From contig JACKCD010000035.1 in assembly GCA_020634215.1 (NCBI GenBank), positions 1-58,003 of the forward strand: a stretch of 58,003 nucleotides of DNA, in the 5' to 3' direction. The notes below the pieces were generated by a model. That model was not told the origin of the DNA. It saw only the letters and a list, made by a program, of their open reading frames with translations, and did not search any database. The stretch is from Ardenticatenaceae bacterium. GTDB taxonomy: Bacteria; Chloroflexota; Anaerolineae; Promineifilales; Promineifilaceae. The position numbers were made by a program, and so were the translations under genes. Below are positions 37,110-44,745 of the stretch, piece by piece (position 1 is the first letter of the stretch; every line of letters starts with the position of its first letter).

Positions 37110-37248
37110 CTTCTCTCCAAGTTCAGTGGGTGCTTGAACCAATCTGCAAAATTTTGTAGATCATGCTCCATAAAAATAAAGGTTTACCCGCTATTTCTAC
37201 CAGACTTTGATTTTACCCCATAATTCTCAACTTTGTAACAAGTTACGG

Positions 37249-37917
37249 CTATGGGGTTTTGAGGTGGAGAACCGGTTGCTGTAGGTTGTTGTTTTGCCAA
37301 ACAGCATTGGCGTGTTGGGCGGGCTGGCAGGTTGCCAGATAATGCTTTTGCGCGGGAAAGTAGCGGGTTTGGTAAAGTTCGGTGACTCGCTCGGGAGAAC
37401 CAAGCAACCGTTGGTCGCGGTGAATGGCTCTGGCAAGGGCGGTGTCGAAGGAGATGTTTACAAAGAGAGAGTAGTCTAAATGAGGCAATAGTTCGGGGCG
37501 ATGGAGAAAAATGCCGTCGAGGAGAAGAATGGCGTGGCAAACGGCCGTTTGCCACGCCATATTGATCGGCGTGTCGTGTTCGTGGTCAAAAACGGCCGTT
37601 TTGTACCGCCCATCCCCACCCGGCCCTAAAGGGGGCAGCAAACATGCCAGCACGCTGTCTAGGTTAAAAGAATCCTCGTAGTAACCGGTGGGCGAGGTGC
37701 GCCCCTGGCGATAGCGAACAGCGCGGGGGTTGTGGAAGCCGTCAATGGAGGCGCGAATAACGGGGTGTCCCTGGCTGGTGAGCAGAACGGCTAACTCATC
37801 GGCCAAGCTGGTTTTGCCCGCACAATCAATGCCGTCTATGCCAACGCGAAGGGGATGGGGGAGAGAAACGGCCGTTAGCCACCCTGCTAATTGCTCAAGG
37901 GCTGCTGATCTGATCAT
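37249..37917 (-). CDS. Uridine-kinase-like P-loop kinase
   Basis: A 222-residue P-loop kinase of the uridine kinase / phosphoribulokinase superfamily. Seen: Walker A GIDGIDCAGKTS (residues 26-37), the substrate segment ASIDGFHNPRAVRYRQGR, YYEDSFNLD, a hydrophobic strand ILLLDGIFLHRPEL, and a LID-like RAIHRDQRLLG. The likely reaction is phosphorylation of a nucleoside or related small alcohol by ATP. It begins 18 bases after the RHH gene on the same strand, so the two are probably cotranscribed. Two AACGGCCGTT copies lie within it, one coding for KTAVFD and one for QTAVCH. Confidence 0.75.
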   Translation of the reverse strand: MIRSAALEQLAGWLTAVSLPHPLRVGIDGIDCAGKTSLADELAVLLTSQGHPVIRASIDGFHNPRAVRYRQGRTSPTGYYEDSFNLDSVLACLLPPLGPGGDGRYKTAVFDHEHDTPINMAWQTAVCHAILLLDGIFLHRPELLPHLDYSLFVNISFDTALARAIHRDQRLLGSPERVTELYQTRYFPAQKHYLATCQPAQHANAVWQNNNLQQPVLHLKTP

Positions 37918-37935
37918 GGTAATGTCACTAAGTGA

Positions 37936-38184
37936 TCAATCAGAACGTTGGTAGCAAAAATCGCTTGCATTAACCCGCCACTCGTCCCGTAATGCTTGCT
38001 CATAGGCAAGCGCATCAATGTATCGTCCTTCCCAAAGACCAAAAGCAACCGATATGTCGGTTACTTTTCGGCGAGCAAGGTACTCTTTAATAGCCTCATG
38101 GATTAGAGTATCTCGTGATTTTTGCTCTTTTTCACCCAAGAGCGTTAATTCTTGCACAAATTTTTCGGGTATTTTAATTCTCAT
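37936..38184 (-). CDS. Ribbon-helix-helix (CopG-like) protein
   Basis: An 82-residue protein with an N-terminal RHH motif (MRIKIPEKFVQELTLLGEKE then SRDTLIHEAIKEYLARR), usual in antitoxins and small repressors. The C-terminal 30 residues (AFGLWEGRYIDALAYEQALRDEW) contain the GLW-x-D-R-like element often found in VapB/Phd-like antitoxins. No PIN, RelE or other toxin follows it; the next gene is a metabolic-type kinase. It may be a solitary antitoxin remnant or an autoregulator of this pair. Confidence 0.7.
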   Translation of the reverse strand: MRIKIPEKFVQELTLLGEKEQKSRDTLIHEAIKEYLARRKVTDISVAFGLWEGRYIDALAYEQALRDEWRVNASDFCYQRSD

Positions 38185-38203
38185 GATTCAACAAGTCTGC
38201 CAG

Positions 38204-38244
38204 GAGAAATCCGGTTTTCTCGTCCAACAGGAACGGGATTTCTC
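38204..38244. repeat. Inverted repeat in the RHH/PLC spacer
   Basis: GAGAAATCC (38204-38212) and GGATTTCTC (38236-38244) form a 9-bp perfect stem with a 23-nt loop. It lies between the start of the RHH gene and the stop of the phospholipase-like gene, with no T-tract. It could be an operator for the RHH protein or a message-end hairpin. Confidence 0.4.
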
Positions 38245-38279
38245 GGAGGACCTCGAAATGACAATTGTTAGAGGCACAC

Positions 38280-40277
38280 TCAATTCTCACATTCAAAATT
38301 ACCAACACCGGCCGCACAACTGTCAAACCCTTCGCCCGCAAAAATCAAGTTGCGCCCTGCACCGCCGTCCAGCACATCATTTCCGGCATTGCCATCCAGC
38401 TTGTCATCGCCCAAGCCGCCAGAAATGGTGTCGGCTCCGGCCTCGCCACTCATCACATCCTGGCCGTCACCCCCACTGATGACATCATTGCCTGCGCCAC
38501 CGCAAATAAAATCATTGCCGCCGCCTCCATCAATCTGGTCGTTGCCCGCTTTGCCCATAATGACATCATTTCCGGCCGTTCCTACAATCACGTCATTGCC
38601 ATTCGTCCCCCAAATGGTGGGCGTGCGCCCCAAACAACCTGCTGAGTCGGAAATAATGGGCAAATAGGCGGTAAACGCCGCATGGAGCGGCGCAAATGGC
38701 TTTACTTCCCTCGCCTGCCGCATAAAAATTTGCTCATAAACTGCCCGATCTTGCGCCAACACCATGCCCTCAAGCCACTGGTTACTCCCATCGAGCGTCG
38801 GCACAAACCCCAACATGATGTTTGGCTCCTCAAGCCGCACCGAACTGCCCATATCGCTCAACAGTCGGTTCACCTCATCCTGACTAAGCAGTGCCAGCTT
38901 GCCCATGGTGACGGTGTTATAAGCTGGGGGGAAGGTGGCGTAGTCGAACGCTTCATTGGGATTGCTATAGCCTGTGTCTACAAGGTGGAGGTATTCCTGG
39001 TTAAACCGTTGCAACGTGACATTTTCCCCTTCGCCGCTGTTCATCACCAAATCAAACCAAAGCTCCGGGTTGGTGGCAAACTCCTCAAGCTGCTCTTTGT
39101 TCATGCCAATGGCCGCCATCAGGAGCGTATCGAGCAGATTGGCTTTAAACTCATCAATGATTTCAAGCAGGGCCGTGGGGGTAATATCATTGATGATTTC
39201 CTGAATTTGCAGGGCTGTTAACCCCACAAAATCGGGCAGCCCAGCCATTGACAGGAGATGCTCCAGCACAAATTGCTCGGCGATGTCGCTTGCTTCCGCT
39301 GTTTTTGTTTTGCGCTCGGCGTTAAAAGCGAGCGCCAGAATGAGCTGATGGCTTGTTTGCGGCCACGCTTTCAACCCTTCATCAATATCATCCCGCCAGG
39401 CTTTGCGGTATTCATTTTTAGCAAGACAAACAACCACCCAGATTTCGCAGTTGGCGTTGGCAATTTCTGTTTCCAAATTGGCGCGAAGGGTGGAGAAAAT
39501 GCGCGGAATGGAATAGGTGGTGCCAGGACTGTCTTTGGGCAGGAGCTTGGTGTCCAAAATCGTGCCGGGTCGGGCATCAATCATGGCGCGGTAGATAAAG
39601 TCGTTGTTTTCATCTTCGACTCCGCGAATATTCAGATTGCTGTCAGCAAAAAAGGCGGCATCAAGCGCGTTTTTGGGCAACCGTTTGTCCATATACCCTT
39701 CCAGCAGCACATGTTTGACGGCGTTCTCGGCGGGGTCAAGGGTGAACGCCCCGCCGGTGAAGTTGTTGACAAAGGTATGGGCAAACATATCTCCGGCGGC
39801 ATGGGTGAGAAAACCCATGGTCACAGCTCTAACGGCGGAGTTGTTGGCATAGGCGGGGCTGTTGGCTTGATCCCACAAATGGCGCAGCCAGGCATCGGTG
39901 CCCTGCTCCACGCCGCTGGTAAGGGCCTCAGGATGGATGACTTGTTGCCCGGTGGCGATGTCGGGGTAGGCATCGGGGCCAACGGTTCCGGCGCGGTATT
40001 GAGCGGTGTTGTTTTGCAGGGCGGTGAGGATGTCGCCTTCAACGGCATATTCTCCGATTTCACCGATGATTTGGCCGGTTTCATAGTTCACGGCGTAGAT
40101 GGTGACATTGCCATCGTCCAGAACATCGGCCAGGATGATGTCGGTGAGGTAAACGTGGGTGGTGATTTTCCAGGCCAGAGCCGAACTGGGGAGAATGAGG
40201 TTGATGAGCAAAATGAGAGCGAGGCTAACTAGGAGAAATTTATGCCGCCGTTGTTTGGAAGGGGATAACAAGTGCAT
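38280..40277 (-). CDS. Secreted zinc phospholipase C-like protein with RTX repeats
   Basis: A 665-residue exported protein. A signal peptide ends SSALA (1-35), leaving Trp36 as the new N-terminus. Zinc-dependent phospholipases C of the alpha-toxin/PC-PLC family use a mature N-terminal Trp as a zinc ligand. Further zinc-ligand candidates are His41 (ITTH) and the cluster His159, Asp163, His167 in FLTHAAGDMFAHTF. The middle is helical. Near residue 540 is AFTAYLPIIS, similar to the YLPLI tail element. The last 90 residues contain about nine calcium-binding RTX nonapeptides (GGxGNDxIxG). A role in lipid cleavage or S1/P1-type nucleotide cleavage outside the cell is likely. No type I secretion genes are nearby. 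Confidence 0.78.
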   Translation of the reverse strand: MHLLSPSKQRRHKFLLVSLALILLINLILPSSALAWKITTHVYLTDIILADVLDDGNVTIYAVNYETGQIIGEIGEYAVEGDILTALQNNTAQYRAGTVGPDAYPDIATGQQVIHPEALTSGVEQGTDAWLRHLWDQANSPAYANNSAVRAVTMGFLTHAAGDMFAHTFVNNFTGGAFTLDPAENAVKHVLLEGYMDKRLPKNALDAAFFADSNLNIRGVEDENNDFIYRAMIDARPGTILDTKLLPKDSPGTTYSIPRIFSTLRANLETEIANANCEIWVVVCLAKNEYRKAWRDDIDEGLKAWPQTSHQLILALAFNAERKTKTAEASDIAEQFVLEHLLSMAGLPDFVGLTALQIQEIINDITPTALLEIIDEFKANLLDTLLMAAIGMNKEQLEEFATNPELWFDLVMNSGEGENVTLQRFNQEYLHLVDTGYSNPNEAFDYATFPPAYNTVTMGKLALLSQDEVNRLLSDMGSSVRLEEPNIMLGFVPTLDGSNQWLEGMVLAQDRAVYEQIFMRQAREVKPFAPLHAAFTAYLPIISDSAGCLGRTPTIWGTNGNDVIVGTAGNDVIMGKAGNDQIDGGGGNDFICGGAGNDVISGGDGQDVMSGEAGADTISGGLGDDKLDGNAGNDVLDGGAGRNLIFAGEGFDSCAAGVGNFECEN

Positions 40278-40519
40278 GAGTTTTACCTGAAGCCGCTAGG
40301 GGCTAGGAAATGCACGTGCTCGTTTTGGGGAAGAACACGCCGGTGGATGAGGCTGGACAGCGGTGTGGGTTAGGGTGGTGAATACGAGGGGCAAAACCGC
40401 TCGCTATGGTGTTGGATAAAACGGCCGTTTTTCCACCAACGTCTTACGGCTGGCAAAAACATATTACAGTAGCTTTTAAGTGTATAGGGCGGCCTTGGTT
40501 ACAGCAAATTTTGCAGCAT

Positions 40520-41215
40520 TTACAACGGCCGTTTACTTGGCATCCCCGGTCGACGTGGATAAGCAGCGGGGGTGGGCGTTACCTTGTCAATCAGCACAAA
40601 ATGCCCATCCAGCGGCGCGGGCTGCACATGCAAGTTGCCGCCACCCAGTAGAGAAACGGCCGTTTCTGCCTCCGCCACCTCCTCTGCCGCCCGCTCCCCC
40701 TTTTGCGCCAGCACCTGCCCCCCCACCCGGCACAACGGCAGCAAATATTCCACCAGCACCCGCAGCGGCGCCACCGCCCGCGCCACCGCCCAATCAAACT
40801 GCTCACGGAACGCAGGCTGTTGCCCCAGCGTTTCTGCTCGTTCCGTCACAACGGTGACACCGGCCAGATCTAATTCAGCGACTACAGTTTGCAGGAAGGC
40901 TGCCTTTTTGCCCACGCTTTCGATCAGCGTTAACTGCAACTCTGGGTAAAGCAGCTTGAGCGGCAAACCGGGGAAGCCGGCACCGGTACCAACGTCTATA
41001 AGCGAACGGCCGTTTAGCTCCCCCAGCACCAGCCCACAACTCAGTGAGTCAAGAAAGTGGCGGTGGCGAATGGCTTCGGGGGTGCGAACGGCCGTTAAAT
41101 TCAGTCGCTCATTCCACAACAGCAGCAGCACCTCATACGCCGCAAACTGCGCCTGCTGCGCTGCCGACAGCGGCAGCCCCAGCCGCGCCGCTTCCGCCAC
41201 CCAATCTTGCGTCAT
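40520..41215 (-). CDS. rsmG: 16S rRNA (guanine527-N7)-methyltransferase
   Basis: A 231-residue RsmG (GidB) enzyme that methylates G527 of 16S rRNA using S-adenosylmethionine. Seen: NERLNLTAVRTPEAI (residues 35-49), HFLDSL, the SAM-binding loop LIDVGTGAGFPGLPLK (72-87), ESVGKKAAFL, and ARAVAPLRVLVEY. The ATG overlaps the stop of the solute-binding gene by one base (TAATG), so translation is coupled. The C-terminus extends about 15 residues past the usual end. It is not next to gidA, mnmE or parAB as in many genomes. Confidence 0.95.
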   Translation of the reverse strand: MTQDWVAEAARLGLPLSAAQQAQFAAYEVLLLLWNERLNLTAVRTPEAIRHRHFLDSLSCGLVLGELNGRSLIDVGTGAGFPGLPLKLLYPELQLTLIESVGKKAAFLQTVVAELDLAGVTVVTERAETLGQQPAFREQFDWAVARAVAPLRVLVEYLLPLCRVGGQVLAQKGERAAEEVAEAETAVSLLGGGNLHVQPAPLDGHFVLIDKVTPTPAAYPRRPGMPSKRPL

Positions 41216-43095
41216 TAGCGGCTCCGCTCCAGCCGTTTGGTATCGGCATCAATCATGTATGTATCAAACTGCTCGCCACCAAACGTTGCTGGCGTGTACC
41301 TGACCCAATTTTGCACCACCTCAACATCGCCGCGCACATACAGCGGGATAATTGGGATAATCCCGCCGCCGTCAAAAAACTCGTTTTCAATGTTGCGGTA
41401 AAGTGCTGCCCGGTCTGGCAGCGATGATAGCGTCGAGGCTTGCACAATTTCTTCGTCAATCGGGCCACACGGCCGGTTTTGCCGGTTTTCGCTGTGCTGG
41501 CAGTGCAGCAGGTCGTTGAGCCAGTTGTGGGCATCGGGATAGTACGACGACCATCCCAGTTCCCAAATGTCGGGACGTGCCGCCCCAGCATCTCGCCGCG
41601 TATTGGCTAACAGAGTGCCAAACTGCACCTGCTCAATCACAATTTGCTCTTCCGGGCAGCCCAATTCATCCACCCACATACCCCGAATCAGTTCGGCTTG
41701 CAGCAGCGACAGGTCGGCAGAGCTAACCATGAGGGTGATCGGCGGGGTGTTGCGGCAGCCGCCAAAGCTGCTCTCGGCCATTTTCAGCCGGGCAAAATCG
41801 GGGCTGTAGCTGCCGCCAACCTGGTCAATGGGCGGGGCACCCAGCACGCCGGGCGGGGTCAGGTGGCGCATGGGCAGGGCACCCGTGCTGCCAAATACCG
41901 CTTCCACCAACCGTTCGCGGTCAATGGCGGCGGCGAATGCCTGGCGGGCAGCGGGGTCACGAAACACCTCGCTGTCAAAATTGAAGCTGAGATAAAAAAC
42001 GGTTTGGTTGGGTACCAGCGTCATCCGCTGCGGTGCCTGCTCCAACATAGTGGCTTCCTGGGCAATGGGCAACAGGCTGACATCGAGGCTTTTGGCTTGC
42101 CACGCCTGAAAGATGTCGTTTTCGTCATCCATGAAAAGGATGTTGACGCGATCTACGTTGCCCAAACGACGAATGGGCCATTCGGGGTTGCGGTGCAGGG
42201 TGACGCGCTGGCCGTAGGCATCGCGGGGGGTGGGGAAGAAGGGGCCGCTGGTGATAAGATTAACGGCCGTTTGCCACCCTCCCGCAAATTGCCCAAACTG
42301 ATCGCGCCAATCCGAGCCAAACTGTTCTACCAGTTCCGTTGGCACCGGCATAAACAGCGGCAGTGTGGTCAGCGTTAGAAAATAGCCGGCCGGAACGGTG
42401 AGATTAACCTGCAGCGTGTCATCATCCAGCGCATAAACACCTACAATACTGGGGTCAATATTGGCATCGAGTGCCCGGTTAAGCTGTTCGCACCCCTGGA
42501 TGATAAACAGGACAAAAGCATCGGGGGTGTTGGGGTCTTGGCTGCAAGCGCGGCGAACGGCCGTTACCACATCCCCTGCCACCACCGGTCGCACCCGTTC
42601 CACCGACACCGCATTGCTGCTGTCGCTGTTCGATGGCAGCGCCTTGACCCAGTAAATATCGTTGCGTAAATGGAATGTCCAAACCCGCCCCGTCGCGTCC
42701 ACCTCCCAGCTTTGCGCCAACTCCGGCTCAACCTGCTGTGCCTGGTGGTTAAAATTGGTTAATCCCACAAACAGGTTTTCCATCAGGTGAGCCGCATTGT
42801 TCCCATCCCCCTGCTGCGGGTCAATGTCGGGAAATTGCCCCAAATAGGCCAAATCCAACTCGACAGTTTGTGGGACGGCAATGCTGGGTGGGGGGGTGGC
42901 GGTCACAACGGCCGTTTCCTGCACCAACCGTGTGATCACCTGCGGTTCTCCTGCAACAACAGCCACTTCCGTTACAACAACAATCTGTGTTTCAATCAAC
43001 TGCTGTTGCTCACATGCCGTCAACAGCAGTGCCGTTGCCAATAATCCCCATGATTTGGGAAACCAAGTAATCAGTGATTGCCACATTTTCATCAC
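41215..43095 (-). CDS. Third solute-binding lipoprotein, family 5
   Basis: A 626-residue binding lipoprotein. Seen: signal peptide with lipobox LLLTAC, a Val/Thr-rich linker (TQIVVVTEVAVVAG and VQETAVVTATPPPS), then the SBP_bac_5 domain with LAQSWEVDATGRVWTFHLR-like sequence, a LDANIDPSIVGVYALDDDT segment and FAAAIDRERLVEAVFG. It is not accompanied by permease or ATPase genes; rsmG follows with overlapping stop and start. It is therefore an orphan binding protein that may feed one of the two dpp-type systems. Several in-frame ATGs near 43095 leave the exact start open by a few codons. Confidence 0.9.
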   Translation of the reverse strand: MMKMWQSLITWFPKSWGLLATALLLTACEQQQLIETQIVVVTEVAVVAGEPQVITRLVQETAVVTATPPPSIAVPQTVELDLAYLGQFPDIDPQQGDGNNAAHLMENLFVGLTNFNHQAQQVEPELAQSWEVDATGRVWTFHLRNDIYWVKALPSNSDSSNAVSVERVRPVVAGDVVTAVRRACSQDPNTPDAFVLFIIQGCEQLNRALDANIDPSIVGVYALDDDTLQVNLTVPAGYFLTLTTLPLFMPVPTELVEQFGSDWRDQFGQFAGGWQTAVNLITSGPFFPTPRDAYGQRVTLHRNPEWPIRRLGNVDRVNILFMDDENDIFQAWQAKSLDVSLLPIAQEATMLEQAPQRMTLVPNQTVFYLSFNFDSEVFRDPAARQAFAAAIDRERLVEAVFGSTGALPMRHLTPPGVLGAPPIDQVGGSYSPDFARLKMAESSFGGCRNTPPITLMVSSADLSLLQAELIRGMWVDELGCPEEQIVIEQVQFGTLLANTRRDAGAARPDIWELGWSSYYPDAHNWLNDLLHCQHSENRQNRPCGPIDEEIVQASTLSSLPDRAALYRNIENEFFDGGGIIPIIPLYVRGDVEVVQNWVRYTPATFGGEQFDTYMIDADTKRLERSR

Positions 43096-43167
43096 GCCAT
43101 GCTATCCCATGCGCGTCAGCCGGGCAAATTTGCGTGTATAAGATAGGTTAAAATAGGAAACGGAAGG

Positions 43168-43196
43168 TTGCTAACCCTTCTGGCGAGTAGTAATAT
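43168..43196 (+). promoter_or_regulatory. Candidate promoter of the response regulator gene
   Basis: TTGCTA (43168-43173), a 17-base spacer and TAATAT (43191-43196) lie about 40 bases upstream of the ATG at 43237. Both boxes match the sigma-70 consensus at four of six positions and the spacing is ideal. Confidence 0.4.
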
Positions 43197-43236
43197 AGAG
43201 AGAATAGGTTTAGCCCAGCGTAAGGAATGACTTTGT

Positions 43237-44478
43237 ATGTACGAACGCGTCCTCGTCATTGACGACTCCAAGGAAATCCGCGATTTCCTCACGAACTACA
43301 TCCTGAAACCAAAGGGCTTTGAAGTGATGACTGCTTCCAACGGGCTGATGGGCCTGGAAATGGCTATTGCTAAAGAGCCAGACCTGATGATCACCGATCA
43401 GCAGATGCCGCATCTCACCGGGTTGGAAGTGCTGCAAAAGCTGCGTGAACGGGATATTGAGATTCCCTGCATTTTGATGACGGGAGAAGGGTCGGAAGAT
43501 ACAGCCGTTACGGCTTTTCGCCTGGGGGTCAACGACTACATCGTCAAACCCGTTGATGCCGACGAGCTAAGCGAATCCATTGACCGTGCCCTGCGCGAAA
43601 GCCGTTTAAAACGAGAGCGCGACCAATTGGTGGAGCAGCTAATGGAAAGCAACTCCCAGCTGCAGCGGCGTGCCCAGGAGCTAAACGTGCTTTATGGCGT
43701 GGGCAAGTCAGTTTCGTCGTCGCTTGATCTGGAAGAAGTGCTGCATCGGGTGGTGGAAGCGGCCGTTTACGTAGTGGGTGCCGAAGAAGGTTCGCTGATG
43801 CTGCTTGATGAAGAGGCTGGCGAACTCTACACCCGCGCCTCCAAAAACCTGGAAGCCAAAGCCAAAACCATGCGCCGCCGCGTCACCGACAGCCTGGCGG
43901 GAAAGGTGCTGCAAACCAAACGCGCTATCGCCATCGGTAATGATTCCCAGTGGAAGCGCACGCATACCGCGCTGCTGGTCAAATCCCTCATCTATGTGCC
44001 GCTGATTTTGCAGAACAAGCCAATCGGCGTGTTGGGCGTTACCAACCGACTTAAAGAAACGTCTTTCGATGCCAACGACACGCGGGCGCTATCGGCACTG
44101 GGTGGCTATGCCACCATTGCCATTAACAATGCCAACATCTACAACCAGATCAAGCGAGAGCGCAACCTGCTGGGGGCGGTGGTTGACCAAACTGATGACC
44201 CGCTGCTGGTGGTGGATGAAGACAACAAGGTGCTACTGCTGAATGCGGCGGCCCGTGCTGCTTTTTGCCTGGGTGAAGAGGACAAAATGGTGGGGCAGCC
44301 TGTCAACACGCTGATCACCGATGAAGCGGCACTGAGCTTTATGACGCAAACGCTGGAAACGATGGTACAGCCGGAGTCCGAAATGATGGCTCCAAACGGC
44401 CGGCGTTATCGTTTGCGAATGATTGCGACGGAGGGGGGCAGTCGTTTTGTCTCTTTCCGCGAACAGGAACAGGCATAA
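43237..44478 (+). CDS. Response regulator with GAF and PAS-like domains
   Basis: A 413-residue signalling protein without a DNA-binding output. Seen: a receiver domain (1-125) with acidic pocket IDD (Asp9, Asp10), phospho-acceptor Asp54 in ITDQQMP, ILMTGEG and the conserved Lys in IVKPVDADE. A coiled coil (130-160) follows, then a GAF domain (about 165-315) with EGSLMLLDEEAG and a C-terminal PAS-like fold (about 320-405, ERNLLGAVVDQTDDPLLVVDEDNKV). It probably relays a phosphorylation signal by protein contact. TAAGGA precedes the ATG. The kinase partner is not in the vicinity; the GAF-bearing kinase at 5.1-7.4 kb is the only one in the window. Confidence 0.88.
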   Translation: MYERVLVIDDSKEIRDFLTNYILKPKGFEVMTASNGLMGLEMAIAKEPDLMITDQQMPHLTGLEVLQKLRERDIEIPCILMTGEGSEDTAVTAFRLGVNDYIVKPVDADELSESIDRALRESRLKRERDQLVEQLMESNSQLQRRAQELNVLYGVGKSVSSSLDLEEVLHRVVEAAVYVVGAEEGSLMLLDEEAGELYTRASKNLEAKAKTMRRRVTDSLAGKVLQTKRAIAIGNDSQWKRTHTALLVKSLIYVPLILQNKPIGVLGVTNRLKETSFDANDTRALSALGGYATIAINNANIYNQIKRERNLLGAVVDQTDDPLLVVDEDNKVLLLNAAARAAFCLGEEDKMVGQPVNTLITDEAALSFMTQTLETMVQPESEMMAPNGRRYRLRMIATEGGSRFVSFREQEQA

Positions 44479-44482
44479 ACGA

Positions 44483-44511
44483 ATGAGACCAATTGGGGCG
44501 ATTGGTCTCAT
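44483..44511. terminator. Hairpin between convergent genes
   Basis: A perfect 11-bp stem (ATGAGACCAAT / ATTGGTCTCAT) with loop TGGGGCG follows the response regulator stop and precedes the 3' end of the small gene on the other strand. The A-run after it is a T-run before the stem on the minus strand, so U-tract support is poor on the plus strand. Confidence 0.6.
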
Positions 44512-44520
44512 AAAAAAGTT

Positions 44521-44745
44521 TCAGCGGTTCATCCCCAGCCAAAAATGGTGCAATTGCAGGTGGCTGCCAGGTTCAACCCGAACCTTGCCCACCTTTTTTG
44601 TTTCTGCCAGCAACTGCTGGTTGACTAAACAGAGTTCTGGCAAACGGCCGTATTTGTCCAAATAATAATCGGCTGCTCGCTGCACTTTTTCGTCAAACGG
44701 CCGTTTTTCATCATTATCCAGCCACAGCATCCCCAGTTCCATCAT
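44521..44745 (-). CDS. Small protein overlapping the FtsK-like gene
   Basis: A 74-residue protein that I do not recognise. It has a charged N-terminal half (MLWLDNDEKRPFDEKVQRAADYY), a tyrosine-rich helix, and a basic C-terminus. Reality is supported by AAGGAG seven bases before its ATGATG start, and by a 32-base overlap with the end of the FtsK-like gene, which implies translational coupling. It may be a partner of that ATPase. Two AACGGCCGT-type sites lie within it, coding for KRPF and GRLP. Confidence 0.7.
   Translation of the reverse strand: MMELGMLWLDNDEKRPFDEKVQRAADYYLDKYGRLPELCLVNQQLLAETKKVGKVRVEPGSHLQLHHFWLGMNR

Noticed and set aside
37249..37917. Zeta-toxin assignment for the kinase next to the RHH gene
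   Set aside because: The substrate region (DGFHNPRAVRYRQGR and YYEDSFNLD) is that of uridine-kinase-like enzymes, not of UNAG kinases.
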